A DNA stretch of 64,000 nt from Symbiodinium natans (GCA_905221605.1 CAJNDS010002500.1:212001-276000); one strand, 5' to 3'; counted from the first letter of the stretch, positions 34,226 through 45,490 are shown. Numbers and translations: made by a program. Notes: generated from the sequence alone by a model not told the origin.

Positions 34226-35562
34226 ACAGCCAGAAAGCCTTTGTGATCTGGCGGTGGTCATCGTGGTTGATGGCCTACAATGGCGTGCATTCTGCAGAGA
34301 AACACTAACGTTCCCCCACAGCTGTTGCGAAGTCCAAAAACATGAACGGGAAAAGCCGAGAGTGGAAGTTTTGGTGCTTCATGGCCTGCATGACCGATGT
34401 GGACCCTTCGGTAATGGTCCGCATCAGGATTCGAGCAACCAGGCCTGCAACGTGACCAAGATCGTAACTTGCATTGAGCCAATGTACACAATGTACACAG
34501 GTGTTTTCCTACACAAGCACTGGGGGAGCCATTTAATTCCACTTTTGCTTCTGCAGACCGCCCATTAAGGGCCCCATGCTTCTCACGGAATCCCCCACGA
34601 AGTGTTGCCCTGCCGCCTGTTTCTTGCAAAGTTATAGGTTTTCTTCTCTTTTTCTGGAAGCTGAATAATCAGATTTAAGGGGCACAGCTTCAGGCCAGAG
34701 GCTTGAAGCTTCAGTCCAAGCCTTTGTAACCTTTGCTTCTTTGCGACTCCCTCTAACCGTTCCTAACCCTCCCCGAATGTTTTTCCTGGATAGGATAAAC
34801 CTTATTTCCCCTGCTGAAGAATCGTTTGGGGAGGCCTCGATTCGCACCGCATGTCGTTTCTAAAAGGTTTTCTTGTATGAAGCAACGAAACCACATAATT
34901 TGTTGGCAAATCTGAGCTGCAAGGGCTCAAGGATTCCGGGCCTTCGGGCCTTCCGCTCCTTCGTTGGAGTTCTTGTGGCCCCGAAACTTCGTGAATTCTT
35001 ACGGGTAAGCCCAGACAAGCGGGGGTCGCATGTTGGGGGAACCTCGCAGTTTTTGGTCTCGATTTTCAAATCGAGCAGCATCACTGGAATGAGAGATCCT
35101 ACAACGAGGACACCACATAGAATGGCTTAGAAACAAATCCTTCGCTCCCTGTGCCTCCATGAAACGGAACAGCACCCATCCTACTTCTGAGGGCGGCGCG
35201 AAGCCTAACTACAGACGCTTCGCTCCAGCTCGCCTAGGGACCAACGAAATCCATCGAGCATCATCTTGTCAGGGACGTTGAAGTCCTGGTGCCAAGCTGA
35301 GCATTGCATTCGGGGCCACTTTCCATATGCCGTGGCAGCTCTAGAAAACTGTCAATCGTTCCGTGCATTGTAGCCTTTAAGAAACCATCTTGGAAGTTCG
35401 AGTAACCCTGAATAACCCGGCAACACCACACAAATCATCGGTTGACATGCCACCATGCCGATCTTGCTCACACCCTCATGTTGTATCGTAATCCCATCGC
35501 TGCGGAACCTGTGACTATTGAACCCAAAAAGGTCCTCCAGCCAGTGACAGTTGGATCTGGCA
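34226..35562 (-). CDS. Copy C exons 16-19: linker between globins and channel
   Basis: Blocks are 35,525-35,562 (AARSNCHWLEDLFG), 35,230-35,290 (DFNVPDKMMLDGFRWSLG), 34,388-34,462 (VARILMRTITEGSTSVMQ) and 34,226-34,271 (AINHDDHRQITKAF). DFNVP...WSLG and the ILMRTITEGSTSVMQ helix are unchanged from copy B. No known domain is recognised. Confidence 0.55.
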
Positions 35563-36112
35563 GCCTGCAAAATTCAGCCCAGGGAGGTGCCCCAAAGAGT
35601 GGCCAAGCGGCCAAGCTGGCCCCCCCAAACCTGAAGGCTTTGCCAGGGCATGCTAGGCGCCAAAGACAGGGCGAAGCCACGTGTCCCGAAGCAGGAGGTC
35701 TGAGCTTCACATCCCCTCATTTGAGGGGCCGGAACATGAAAGACCCCTTTTTCATGCGTCCCCTCCTCAAAGTGACGGCCCCTGTCTTTTACTTTGAAGG
35801 GTCTTTGGAGCGCAAGAGGCGGCGCCGACAGGGGGCCTTCAGGGCTGTGGGATCCCTGAAGACTCAGGCGTGTACGACGTTTTTCCTTCAGCTTTGGGAC
35901 TTTGGGAGCTGTTGGGCGACTTCGGCCGTTTTCGCTGCAGAGCGCGAGCCGAAGCGGCCCAAGAGCCTGATGCTGTCGCACGATACACCAGGCCACACGC
36001 TTCTCCGTGCTCACAAGCGGCATCCCGTGCAACAGTGTAACCTACATGCAAGGAACCCAAAACATGCCCCAAAAGGAACGACAAGATGTCCCGCTCAGGT
36101 GCGCTCGTCTGC

Positions 36113-36350
36113 AGCGCGCCTCCGCCACAATGGTGACCTCGTCGGCCAAGTTTGCGACAATGGGCTTCATCGTGAGCACAATGGTGTCGGTGAAAGGGGC
36201 AAACCTTGCATGTGCATCTTTTCCGAGTGGGCTTTCAGAAAAAACACGCGATGTCGAACAGATGCAAGCTGAGAAACAGCTCCACAGGGACGCCATAGCC
36301 CACGTGCCGAAGGCCAAGGGCCGAAAGCTCGTCCACCATCTCTTGAACCT
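36113..36350 (-). CDS. Copy C exons 14-15: globin domain 3 with proximal His
   Basis: Exon 14 (36,262-36,350) reads VQEMVDELSALGLRHVGYGV then PVELF. Exon 15 (36,113-36,213) reads FTDTIVLTMKPIVANLAD then EVTIVAEA. The histidine in LRHVGYGV is the F8 candidate, and the G helix follows. The segment reads directly on from the end of exon 13 (DMLHKP), so the globin fold is split over three exons. Confidence 0.7.
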
Positions 36351-36630
36351 GAGGTCTAAACCCTCTTTTCCTGCTGAAGACAACTGAACACGAATTTGCT
36401 TTTTCCTACAACGAAACTGACGGGGCCCTCTTTTGGAGATCTGAGCTCCATGGGGCTGCTGCCCTATTAAACAAAACAGGACCTTTGTGACATCCTTTAA
36501 TTTATCTCTTGGTGATCTCCTACCACAATCGCCTCGAGAATCATCCCCTTTCGCAGGATTCGTACTGATCACGGATTACGTCGATTTTGATATGATATTT
36601 ACAGACCCTGAAACATTGCCTTAAGGGCAG

Positions 36631-37034
36631 GAGCCGGCTTGTGCAGCATGTCGTAGGCACTCGCCAGGATGCGGTCGGCGATGTAGCGCAGCCGGGTCTG
36701 CGACTGCTTGAAGAACTCCTGGCTCATGCCACACTTGGCAAAGAAGTCGGTGTAGATGTCCGAGCGGAAGCTCTCCCGTTGCTCATCCTTGATTGCTCCA
36801 TACAGCTTGGTGCTCCAGGGCTTGTAGGAGCGGACCTTCATGGTTGCCTCCATGAGGTTTGTGGCGATCGTCTTCCACAGCCACTGCCAAGCAGTCTCGT
36901 GCTCCATGGACCACGTCTTCGGCAGCAGAGACCTCAACGCCGCGAGCATCACGGGCTTGAAGCGATCGAACTGGATGTCCCCACCGTTCGAGAGGTTGAC
37001 GATGGTGATGGACAGCAAGTCGCACTCCTCCAGC
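36631..37034 (-). CDS. Copy C exon 13: globin 2 C-half and globin 3 N-half
   Basis: The exon starts after CGTAAG and encodes LEECDLLSITIVNLSNGG, KPVMLAALRSLLPKTW, ETAWQWLWKTIATNLME, then ESFRSDIYTDFFAKCGMSQE and FFKQSQTRLRYIADRI. It differs from copy B at about ten residues, clustered in the short CD-like loop (CGMSQEF against CKQSQEL). Conservation of the rest across an old duplication shows that the domain is under constraint. As in copy B, no F8 histidine is visible in domain 2. Confidence 0.7.
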
Positions 37035-37914
37035 CTTACGACAGGCTTGGGAATGCCGTCTGAAGACCAGTTCGTTATGAACTGCTAGGCCATAAGCATG
37101 AACGTGTAGGAGCGAAAAGCCCCGTCCCATTTGCTCTACATATCGAAGCGACAGAAGCGAGGGGTTGTTCGCCTGGCTGACCAGCACCTGACAAGCACGG
37201 GCCCATGCACCATGCACATACCTTTGACGAAACATGATTCAGTTTCTGAGATGAAGTCTCGTGATACCCCCATAACGAAAACCGAAGCAAGCAGCTTCGG
37301 AAACGATTCCGGCCCAAGAAAGTAAACCTTGTCTGACGTTCCTTGGCTGTCGGATCCGAACCTGACCCATGATACTAACACTTCTACTGATAGCAAGGAT
37401 TGCAACAATTGTATAATCGTAAATCCAAGCACTGCAGGGGCAATCTAAGAAAATACTAATAACCATAATCCGCCGAGCCCGCTGTTGGGCTCGGGTGCCG
37501 GGGAAGCCCTTTGCCTTTGCATGGCAAGTAATCTGGCTGCTCTGCGCTGCCAACCCCCGGCAATGCCTCCCCGACCCCACAGCCCCACCCCCAAAAAACC
37601 CCTCCTGCCCGTCCTCTCCCGGAAAAAAAGGTCTGCTTGAGCCACTTTTGCCTGCCCCCTCCCCACCCCGTAACCCCCCTCCCCTACCCCCCCTCCAAGG
37701 CGCATCATGGTGCTCGTCCCCCCACGCTCATCGCAATCGTTGTAGCGATGGTGACCGTAGTACTTGTAGTAATGCAGGGTAGCAACTGCACTTGCAAGAT
37801 GTGTTGCAATGGCAACAATTGCAAAAAAACAAGTTGTTTACAAGAAGTGCAAGACCGGTGTAAAACTGGCTACTCTCAATGTAGCTGACCTAGAACCTCA
37901 ACATGAGAGCAAGT

Positions 37915-38018
37915 GCCGTCCACTTGGGTATGCGCCTCGAAGACCTTCAAGAGCTCGTGCATCCAGGCATCCAGCGTCTCCCCCATGACTTCGTTGCTGA
38001 AGGCGCACATCCTTAGTG
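37915..38018 (-). CDS. Copy C exon 12: helix of globin-like domain 2
   Basis: The exon reads MCAFSNEVMGETLDAWMH then ELLKVFEAH, differing from copy B by a single lysine/asparagine change in the shared part. It is helical and precedes the long exon 13. Confidence 0.55.
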
Positions 38019-38151
38019 CCGAGGGCGATTTGTGTTGCAACGTTGCCACTTGTCCGGGAATGCCTGGGAAACTTACAGGACATGGTCGGAAATTTTCTCC
38101 TGGTCTGGATCAAGTGCTCTTCAACCGATTCTAGGATCTTGGAACGGATAC

Positions 38152-38812
38152 TCTAGGCAGGCATCTTGGGAAAGCTGCGCACAGCAGATTCCTCCTCGTT
38201 GGAGTTGCTGGCCTCCTGCACGCAGACACAAAAGCCAGCTTTTGGCGCAAGCTCTTTATGCTCTTTTGCCATGGCGAACGCTTTGCAGGGCTCCTGAATT
38301 GCCTTCCAGTCTTCGCCGATGAGCTCCAGCCGCCTGAGTCTTCAGAGACTGACATGCCCTCCCTGCAAAAGCTGCTGGAACCTCTGACATCGGGGCCAAG
38401 CTACTCGGAGCGGAGAAGGTAACTCTCCAAGAATCTCTCCGTGGGGTTATCTTGGGGTTCTGTGGCTTCTTACGCGGCCACACGTGCCTGGAGTAGGTGA
38501 CGCTGATGTAGCGGAGGCAGCTGCCCACCCAGAAAAGCAGGTTGCGCCATGCCTCTGGGCGCGGGCGGGCGGGGGAGGGTTTAGGGTTTAGGGTTTGGGG
38601 TTTAGGGTTTAGGGTTTCGGGTTTAGGGTTTAGGGTTTAGGGTTTCAAGGGTTTGAAACAGCGGTAAGGGAGGCGGTCCGAGAAGAAGCGATCTCGAAAG
38701 GACTTCTCTGCGATGCAAGTAGCTTCAATGATGCTCAATGCGCGTGCACGTCAGGAAACGCGCCTGGATGGCTCCGGGCACCAGCTCCTGGCCCTGCACC
38801 TTCGGAGATTTC
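38152..38812 (-). CDS. Copy C exons 8b-11: end of globin 1 and linker
   Basis: Blocks are 38,765-38,812 (KVQGQELVPGAIQAR), 38,484-38,556 (EAWRNLLFWVGSCLRYIS), 38,293-38,338 (RLELIGEDWKAIQEP) and 38,152-38,217 (QEASNSNEEESAVRSFPR). They match copy B in order and nearly in sequence. A TTTAGGG block (38,577-38,646) lies in the intron between the first two. Confidence 0.55.
38577..38646 (+). repeat. TTTAGGG telomere-type repeat
   Basis: About ten units in a copy C intron beside exon 9; absent at this point in copies A and B. Confidence 0.95.
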
Positions 38813-39236
38813 TGAGATCAAATGCAATAAGATTCAGTCACCTTTTTGAAAGTGGGGGGGAAGCACCTTGGATTGCGCGTTTTTGCTCAGCTGAAGCAGC
38901 TGAACCAGCTTGTCCCCACAGCAGTGTGTTGGCAGCAGCTCCCGTTCGTCAAATCAGCCACAGCCCCACGTTGCGGCAACTTCTGGGGCCGTGAAGTCTC
39001 CCGTGGGGCCGAGTCTTATGATACGGCTTGTAACGAATCGCAAAAAAGGCCAAGAAGCGAAAGCAAGACTTGGGGCGCTGAAGGGGCACATGCGAACTTC
39101 TTGTTGGGTCCCTTTCGGCTTAAGGTTTGGCAAGACGCCTAGACGTCAGGCAGGATGATATGTGATAGACTCTGATAGACTCTGATAGTCCCGGACCATA
39201 CCCTGGGCTCACTTCCCCAAACAAACAAAGCACCGG

Positions 39237-40492
39237 CCTGCTGCGTGAGAATCTCGATAAAGGCATCGCTCACGGCAGAGGTCTGCGCCATGGTCACTCC
39301 AAAGGTCAGATGCTTGAACCTCGGTGTCGGCTTCTTAATGCTTTTGAAGGAGTTACCGGGAGCATGCGCAATGACGAGCAATGACGAGCAACCCCAGGAT
39401 CTCCACAAAGGTGAACAGCGCTGCGGGATCGTCCAGCTTGTCCTCACATGGGACATGGGGGGTTTCCAGGCAGAAAGTTCAAAAGGAAAGGGGCCGGAAT
39501 GGGCCCTCTCTAGGTATCTGTGCAATTGTCCCCCCACTCGTGTCCGAAAGCACGCGGAAGCCGTTGAAGAGAGCCAGGCACAGCACGGCGCGGGGCGTCG
39601 TGAACTTGTCCTGGCGCCGGGGCCCGAAGGGATGCCCAGAATGTCGCGAGCCCAAAAGCCGAAGAACTGCATCCCAGACTCTCTGGCCCTTGAGTAAGTC
39701 ATGCAAACAAAGCCTTCTCAAAAAAGCCCTTGACGCGGAGCTGATCGGGATCCTCCTTAGGGGGATGCGCAAGTTTGGGGAACTTAGCTTTGCTGCGTCC
39801 TTCTCAGAGCTCAGGGCGCCAGTCAAGAAGCCATAGATGGCGTCCCCGACGGCCTCGCTGTCTCCAAGCGCCTGGGAGGGCAATCGGCGAGGAGGCCTCG
39901 ACTGCCTAGACCTGTGGGCATCAAGGATTTGCATCTTCGCCTTCTGTCGGCTCCACAGATGCATGCCGCATGGGACGGATGGTTTCCGCGAGCAACCTTT
40001 TGGGTTGTGAAAAGGAGGGCTCGAGCCACTGCACCGCTTGAAGCTCCTTCATGTGGAGCTTCGCTCCCCCGTTCCTCCGTAGTAGTGGGGTTCGGATTAG
40101 GGCTTGGGATTCGCCCTTGTGCGTGGGAGTACGAGGGGGATGGATGTCATCGTGGGTGGGGGCGTATCAGATGGACCATGCGGATTCTCGTCGGACAAAA
40201 AGATGCACGTGGGACAAGAGAGAAAGCCGCAAAAAGGTTCAGGGGCTTGAGATGTTCGGTGACCGAAACGGCCAGAAGCGGGCGGGTTGCAAGGTGTTCA
40301 AGGTGCTGGGACTCTTAGGCCCCTGTGGCTGTTGCGGTGTCCGACACACTCGCCGTGGGAGAGGCTCATGCAGGTAAACAGCATCAGAACCATTCCTCTC
40401 CGCTCTGCTCTCGTGGACGCAGATGCCTTCTGGAAGGCATTCCAGGAGTGGCGGATGGCCGCCTTCTCGTGCTGGGGCATGGACAGCTCCTG
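39237..40492 (-). CDS. Copy C exons 4-8: globin domain 1
   Basis: Exons are 40,415-40,492 (ELSMPQHEKAAIRHSW), 39,806-39,871 (ALGDSEAVGDAIYGFLTGAL), 39,538-39,610 (DKFTTPRAVLCLALFNGF), 39,394-39,443 (EDKLDDPAALFTFVEILG) and 39,237-39,321 (FKHLTFGVTMAQTSAVSD, then FIEILTQQ). Acceptors read TCCCAG before ALGD and GCCAG before DKF. The histidine of FKHLTFGV is the F8 candidate. The exon 7 donor appears as CTGG|GGT in all three copies. Confidence 0.65.
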
Positions 40493-40976
40493 AATAATGT
40501 TGACTTCACATTAGTGGATCCACCCGCAATTGTAAAATCCCGCTGCCGGAACACAATAGTGTAGCCCGCCACAATTGTAAAATCCGACCCGGGAAATCCG
40601 GTTTTTACGGGCGTGGTGCTACTACCTAATACTAAAGCTAATACTACGTCCTACCAGGATTTAGGCGAACAGTATTGAGGAGGCCCTGGCCGGAGAGATT
40701 GATCAATGAAGGGGGGGGGGGGTTTATTAATGCGAAGTCAACATTACTCGGCGAAAATTAAGGACTGCTAACCGTATGCGCGAGCATGCATCTATGAGCG
40801 ACTGACAAAACCGTGTGTTCGCCGAACGCTGCGCAACTTGCTCGGTGGGCCCCCGTCGATTTTCGAGTATTAGCACCCTGAAAAACACAGCATCTGCTCG
40901 ATTCTAAACACCAGAAGGCATGCAACGTCAAGACAGGGTTGTGTTTACATTATTGTCCGATGCTCATATATCATAT

Positions 40977-41030
40977 TACACATGTACATATATACATATA
41001 CATATACATATCCATATCCATATCCATATC

Positions 41031-41081
<51 letters not shown>

Positions 41082-41160
41082 GTACACATACATATGCATA
41101 TGCATATACATATACATATATATCTATATATGTGTGTATATGTCTATATATATATATAGA
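40977..41160 (+). repeat. CATATA/TACATA repeat
   Basis: About 180 bases of 6-mer AT-rich repeat in the copy C intron between exons 3 and 4. Long frames through it are artefacts. Confidence 0.95.
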
Positions 41161-41267
41161 ATTGAAATTACATACAGATGTGCGCATGTCTATGTTTATG
41201 GCGTTCTTTTTGCTTCAGTGCATCATGCACGTTTGTAAAAGCACGTTTGCCTGACTTAACCCCAGGG

Positions 41268-42050
41268 CTCCTCCATGGTCTTGCCAAACTTGTCGCCAAG
41301 GATACCTTGCTGCGCCGGAAGCTGAAGCCCTACCAAAGGCTACCAGGCCTACTCAGCCTCGACCCCAGAGACCCCACCCAAGGGCTGAGGAGAATGCTGT
41401 CGTTGTTCGTGTTCGCCGCGTTCGGCGCGCTGATTGGGGAGATCTCCGAAGAAAGCGACTCGTCCTCGGGGACTTCGTCTGTGGCGGATCCCGCCTCGGT
41501 GGAGCGTAGGTGAAGGCGTCCAGTCCGGAACAAGAGGTTCAGGGCCAGGGCCTGTTGTCCAAGGTGGGGGGCCTGTTCAGCTAAAGCAAGTCTCTGCAGT
41601 TCTCAACTCTCGCAGAGCAGTCAACAAACTCCTACAGAACTCGTGCTCTTGCACAACCTGCCTGCACAAGTACCCCCATGTGTTCCTGATCGCTTTTGGG
41701 GCTCACGCATCCCCGCTCTTCCCCGCTCTCTTCCCCGCTCTCTTCCCCGCTCTCTTCCCCGCTCTCTTCCCATGAAGCTGCGCAACATGCCCCCGACGTA
41801 CTGGAAAAAACAATCTTTTGTCCTATATGCACCAGAGGCATGGTCTTCTCGATACCCAGAAGCTCGCTCAACCCCTTCGGATGCCCTTGCAAGTCCTGTA
41901 CCGGTTTGGCCGAACCCAGGAAAGGGGGCCCCCAAACTTTGAGCAATTTCAAGGAGACATGCCATGACACAAAAAGATACGCGGCCGAAGCGCCTCGACC
42001 TCCGCCACCTCGGTCGCTTCCAACATCTCCACGGTGCCTGCGTCTGCCAT
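41268..42050 (-). CDS. Copy C exons 1-3: acidic N-terminus
   Basis: Exon 1 (41,985-42,050) starts MADAGTVEMLEATEVAEVEA. Exon 2 (41,397-41,508) reads STEAGSATDEVPEDESLS and ends in NAANTNNDSIL. Exon 3 (41,268-41,312) reads ILGDKFGKTMEEP. It is strongly acidic and probably disordered, with high similarity to copy A. The ATG at 42,050 is the first in frame and lies where the other copies start. Confidence 0.6.
41706..41773 (+). repeat. CTCTTCCCCG 12-mer repeat
   Basis: Five units of cgctctcttccc in the intron after copy C exon 1. Confidence 0.92.
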
Positions 42051-43424
42051 AGGTGCCTCGATGCGTTCGCCTCGGCCTCCGGCCGGGCGTCTGGAAGAAG
42101 CAAACCAGGATCTGGCCTCCTTCCCCCCTAAACCCCTTCCCAACCCGTCCCAACCCATGCCAACCCCTCCCAACCCTTCCCAACCCTTCCCAACCCTTCC
42201 CAACCTTTCCCAACCCTTCCCAACCCATCACCCCGTGAAAGAGCGTGGGAGAGCTGCCATCCGATGGATGGGCGGAGCGAGCAAAAAGAACGACATGCAA
42301 AAGCGGCACCTGCCTTTGCACCCCCCAGTGAGACTTGCCTGGAAACCCCCTTCCCCCACATCACCCGGCTCTCTTCAACTCCCACCACCCCACGGCCCTA
42401 CCCCTAGATTCACTTGGCAACGAGCTGAAGACAGATTTTCCCATGTTCCAGTCGGCTCAGCTGAGCAAATACTGCCGATCGTCACGGACATCAAACTGAA
42501 TTCTCCAAAAAACACACAGCGCGATGGCTTGTCGTAGGGTTTTTGTACGAACTTCTGTGACAGCTGCAGAATTGCACGCATTCGCACAATGTCCGCTTCC
42601 GCCCCCTGAGTTCCCTTACAAATCCTTGCAACCATTCTTTGGAGAAAAGCTCGATGACTCGATGACATTCTATGACTCTCTGGAGCGGTCGGGCCAAGTC
42701 GGGATGCCAAGGAGCAAAGCGCAGTGCAAGCCAGACTTGGGCTTGGGCTTCTTGCAAACTTGAGGAGAAAAAAATGCAGCGAGAGGAGAGCGACAGAATA
42801 GCGCCTTCTTTGCGCTTTGAACTTGAAAGTGACAACCTGCCACAGCCTGACTTGATGCAATCGGCCCTTGTTTGAAACTCTTGTCAAGAAGACGGTATAT
42901 ACATAGGCGTCTCTGGTTTCAAATCCCTATTCCTGTGACATTTCCCACGCTGGCCCGTGTGGCGTGGCGTGGATCACAGCACAGAGGGGTGTGCACGGGC
43001 ACACCGTGAATCAGTGAAGCGCCTTCGTGGTCGGACCAGGCTCATGGGCCGACACGACGTGCAAAGGATCACAGAGGGTAGTATAGTGATGGCGGCAAGC
43101 CCGTCACCTTACAAACACAGAGGCTAGGTATCGTGCAGGAAGATCAGCTGACGAACATCCTCTGGCACAACGAGCGCGAGCTCGACAAAATGACCCAGGA
43201 GTCACGCTTGCCGTGCCGAACGCACAGGGCACTTGCCAGGTCTCCACCGAAGCCTTCTCGGCCAGGTTTGCCAACAGTTCTCTTCATGGAGAGCCTGGCG
43301 GACGTGACATTTTTCAAACAAACTTTTAAAAGTTGAAAGACTTCTGACCAGCCGGGCATAGCCGGGCAAAAGATGGAACCGGGCGACCGGACCTAAGTAA
43401 GAGGTCCTTAAGAATAGGTCCGCC
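42051..43424. other. Spacer between copy C and RCC1-like gene D
   Basis: The spacer holds a 10-mer 'cccttcccaa' array (42,120-42,238) just upstream of the copy C start. An open minus frame at 42,375-42,887 has no recognisable domain. Sequence at 42,940-43,330 that resembles 58,890-59,310 is part of the duplicated RCC1-like gene's downstream flank. No other gene is seen. Confidence 0.45.
42120..42238 (+). repeat. CCCTTCCCAA 10-mer repeat
   Basis: About ten units just upstream of the copy C start codon (on its minus-strand 5' side), possibly in the promoter or leader. Confidence 0.92.
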
Positions 43425-44102
43425 CTACAAGCAGACGGTCTGACGCACGTCCTTGCGACTGGCCTGGGGTGCCAGGCCCGGGCTTGGCTCCCGGGCTTCA
43501 CTGTCGCGGCTTTCACTGCCTCTTGGGCTTGGAGTGCATGCGGTGCTCCCGGTGCTCCTTGCCGGGCTGGCACACGAGCAGGTGTCGCAGGTGTCGCCCT
43601 GACACGCCTCAGGCACACATGCAGCCGGGCTCAGGGATGTCACCGCTCCAGTCTCCCGGATGAGGGCATAGGCGGCAGGCTCGGCCGCCGTGGCCTCCTT
43701 GGCACCGGCCATGACGCGTCCGGTGCCACCGAAGTCAGGCGCGCCCCACGTAACAATGGCACCATCAAAGCGAAGAGCCGCGAATGCCAGCTTGGAGGCT
43801 GCTAGCTGCCTGATGCCAACCAGCTCCTGCTGTACCGCCTGGCTGTCGCCGCCACAGTCGCGGTCGCCCCACGTCACCACGCTCCCATCGCCCAAAAGAG
43901 CTGCAAAGGCTCGATCCGATGCCACGACACACTCCACGCTCTCGAGACGCTCCGGCGTGGCGATGCCATCCTTGCTTATGGAGCCCCAAGTCACGACGGA
44001 GCTGTCATCGCGGAGGGCGGCAAATGCGGAGCGCGCGGCGACGACCGCCTTGACTTCGGTTAAGCTGCCCGCGACGTCCTCCGGAGAAAGTGCAGCAAGC
44101 AT
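43425..44102 (-). CDS. Copy D last exon: three RCC1-like units and C-terminal tail
   Basis: The exon encodes AFAALRDDSSVVTWGS, AFAALLGDGSVVTWGDRD with CGGDSQAV, and AFAALRFDGAIVTWGAPD, followed by a divergent unit (AAYALIRETGAVTSLSP) and a tail with CDTCSCASPAR and Ser/Arg-rich sequence. It ends at a stop at 43,425 after VRQTVCL. The tail is cysteine-rich and low in structure. Copy E has the same exon with two more CDT triplets and a different proline/serine stretch. The start of the exon lies near 44,102, after an intron carrying (GA)n. Confidence 0.75.
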   Translation of the reverse strand: MLAALSPEDVAGSLTEVKAVVAARSAFAALRDDSSVVTWGSISKDGIATPERLESVECVVASDRAFAALLGDGSVVTWGDRDCGGDSQAVQQELVGIRQLAASKLAFAALRFDGAIVTWGAPDFGGTGRVMAGAKEATAAEPAAYALIRETGAVTSLSPAACVPEACQGDTCDTCSCASPARSTGSTACTPSPRGSESRDSEAREPSPGLAPQASRKDVRQTVCL

Positions 44103-44127
44103 CTCCAGACCCTACAGAATATGTATG

Positions 44128-44128
44128 T

Positions 44129-44162
<34 letters not shown>
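44128..44162 (+). repeat. (GA)n microsatellite in gene D
   Basis: Seventeen GA units in the intron before the last exon; the matching intron of copy E has interrupted GA at 60,136-60,200. Confidence 0.93.
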
Positions 44163-44166
<4 letters not shown>

Positions 44167-44194
44167 GGGGAGGGAGAGATCTAGCTCCGTCTCC

Positions 44195-45490
44195 CGGTCC
44201 TGGCAGTCTCCTCCAAACTCTGAAGATCCCCAGGAGACGACCGTCCCATCGCGGCGCAGGGCAGCAAAGGCCGCGGCTGAAGCAACCAGCTGCTGGACTC
44301 CCACAAGCTCGTGGCTGTTCCTTGGGCTTCATTGCTAGATACTGCGAGCTGAAAGACCCCAATGAAATCGGCTTCCGACGGCATGCCTTTCCACCCCCAA
44401 GCCCAGGCCAGGATAACACTGAATGCACGACGACAACATTCCCACCGCGATCCAGCCCAAAGAAATCCCAGTCAAAGCTTCTCGCAAACTCCACCAGCGT
44501 CGGCCTGGCCTGGGCTCACCATCGTGTTCGAGATTGAGCTAACACTTAGAGATGGTTTGGGCTTCGACGCAGAGGCCTCCACGTTTTTGCACCCCAATAT
44601 CTGCTGGAACTCTCCGAAGTCCTGAACCCGACGAGCCCGCTGTTGAGGACAAGGGGCCCCAGGCAACGATCCCGCCATCGGATCGCAGCGCCGCAAAGGC
44701 ATACTGCGAGGCGATCAGCTGCCTCACTTCCTGGCCGGATACTCGGGCAGGAGTAGGCCGGAGTACATGCTGGGGCTGGTCTGCACGACAGGCCCAGATT
44801 TCGGTCTGGGGTTAGGCTGTCAGGTTCCTTCTGCAGAACTCGAGGCTCGTCAGACGTGTGTCCAAACAACGCAGATTCAACTCGTTCGATTTCAAACGCC
44901 TTCAACTAAGGGCACAAACCGACACTGTATGAGATGGAGCTACATGAGTAGCAAAGGACGTTCCGACTCAAGTACTGGGTAGCTCTGCCATTCACCTAGG
45001 AAGTGAGCCGGGATATGCCATGACAGTTGCAGTGGCTACGACGCTTGTGCCGCAGCATCCTCTGCTCAGTCCTTCAGATCCGCCTGCACCCTGGAACTGT
45101 CTCCACCACGCTGGGCCTCGTCGGGATCTAAATACCGTTTGTTCGCGTGTCCCAGGCTGGCTCAGGTTACTCCCAGGACTTCCACACAATTCTGGAAGCG
45201 GCCTACACCCTTCGAAGTGCAAGCTGGAGCTTCGGAAAACAAAAGCTGCGGCAAACTGTGGCGAACTGCTGGCAGCTGGCATCCCCCCAGCTGACGACCG
45301 TCCCGTCCGTCCGCAGCGCGGCGAAGGCTGAGCCAGAAGCACAAAGCCTCGCAACCGCCACGTCAAGAAGGACCCTCATCCAATCTCTTAAAGGGCAAGT
45401 TGCTGCTTCACGTTGACGAGCTTCTCCGCCAGCTTTTTGCTGTCACCGCCCATCAGAGGAAGACCCCAGGTCACAACCTGGGCGGGTTTG
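44195..45490 (-). CDS. Copy D middle exons: RCC1-like units
   Basis: Blocks are 45,395-45,490 (QVVTWGLPLMGGDSKKLA), 45,245-45,360 (ASGSAFAALRTDGTVVSW), 45,060-45,120 (RGGDSSRVQADLK), 44,625-44,740 (SQYAFAALRSDGGIVAWG) and 44,195-44,325 (AAAFAALRRDGTVVSWGS, then EFGGDCQD). Each exon ends or begins inside a blade, so blades are split by introns at similar points. All have matches in copy E. The exon with GGDSSRVQADLK is followed directly by a stop in frame, so its donor must lie just before it and may be non-canonical (GA). Confidence 0.65.

Larger units (their letters stand above)
26359..42050 (-). other. Copy C of globin/ion-channel gene (complete span)
   Basis: This is a complete copy of about 15.7 kb from ATG at 42,050 to a conserved stop near 26,359, with the same exon order as copy B. 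The start-to-start distance to copy B is 17,427 bases. It differs from B by one extra intron in the membrane module, by intron repeats (CATATA at 40,977-41,160, telomere-type at 38,577-38,646 and 28,178-28,257) and by a few substitutions per exon. All matched exon blocks are open, so the copy looks functional. The same caution applies about one fused gene versus two neighbours. Confidence 0.6.

Noticed and set aside
35442-36272. 276-residue plus-strand frame
   Set aside because: It runs antisense over conserved exons of copy C (35,525-35,562 and 36,113-36,213) and has no domain.
37630-37660. CTTGAGCCA resembling the reverse complement of the spliced leader
   Set aside because: The match stops after nine bases, which is expected by chance in 64 kb.
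40920-41254. His/Ile and Tyr/Val-rich frames
   Set aside because: Products of the CATATA hexamer repeat.
42375-42887. 170-residue minus-strand frame upstream of copy C
   Set aside because: There is no recognisable domain, no equivalent upstream of copies A or B, and its composition is unlike the neighbouring exons.
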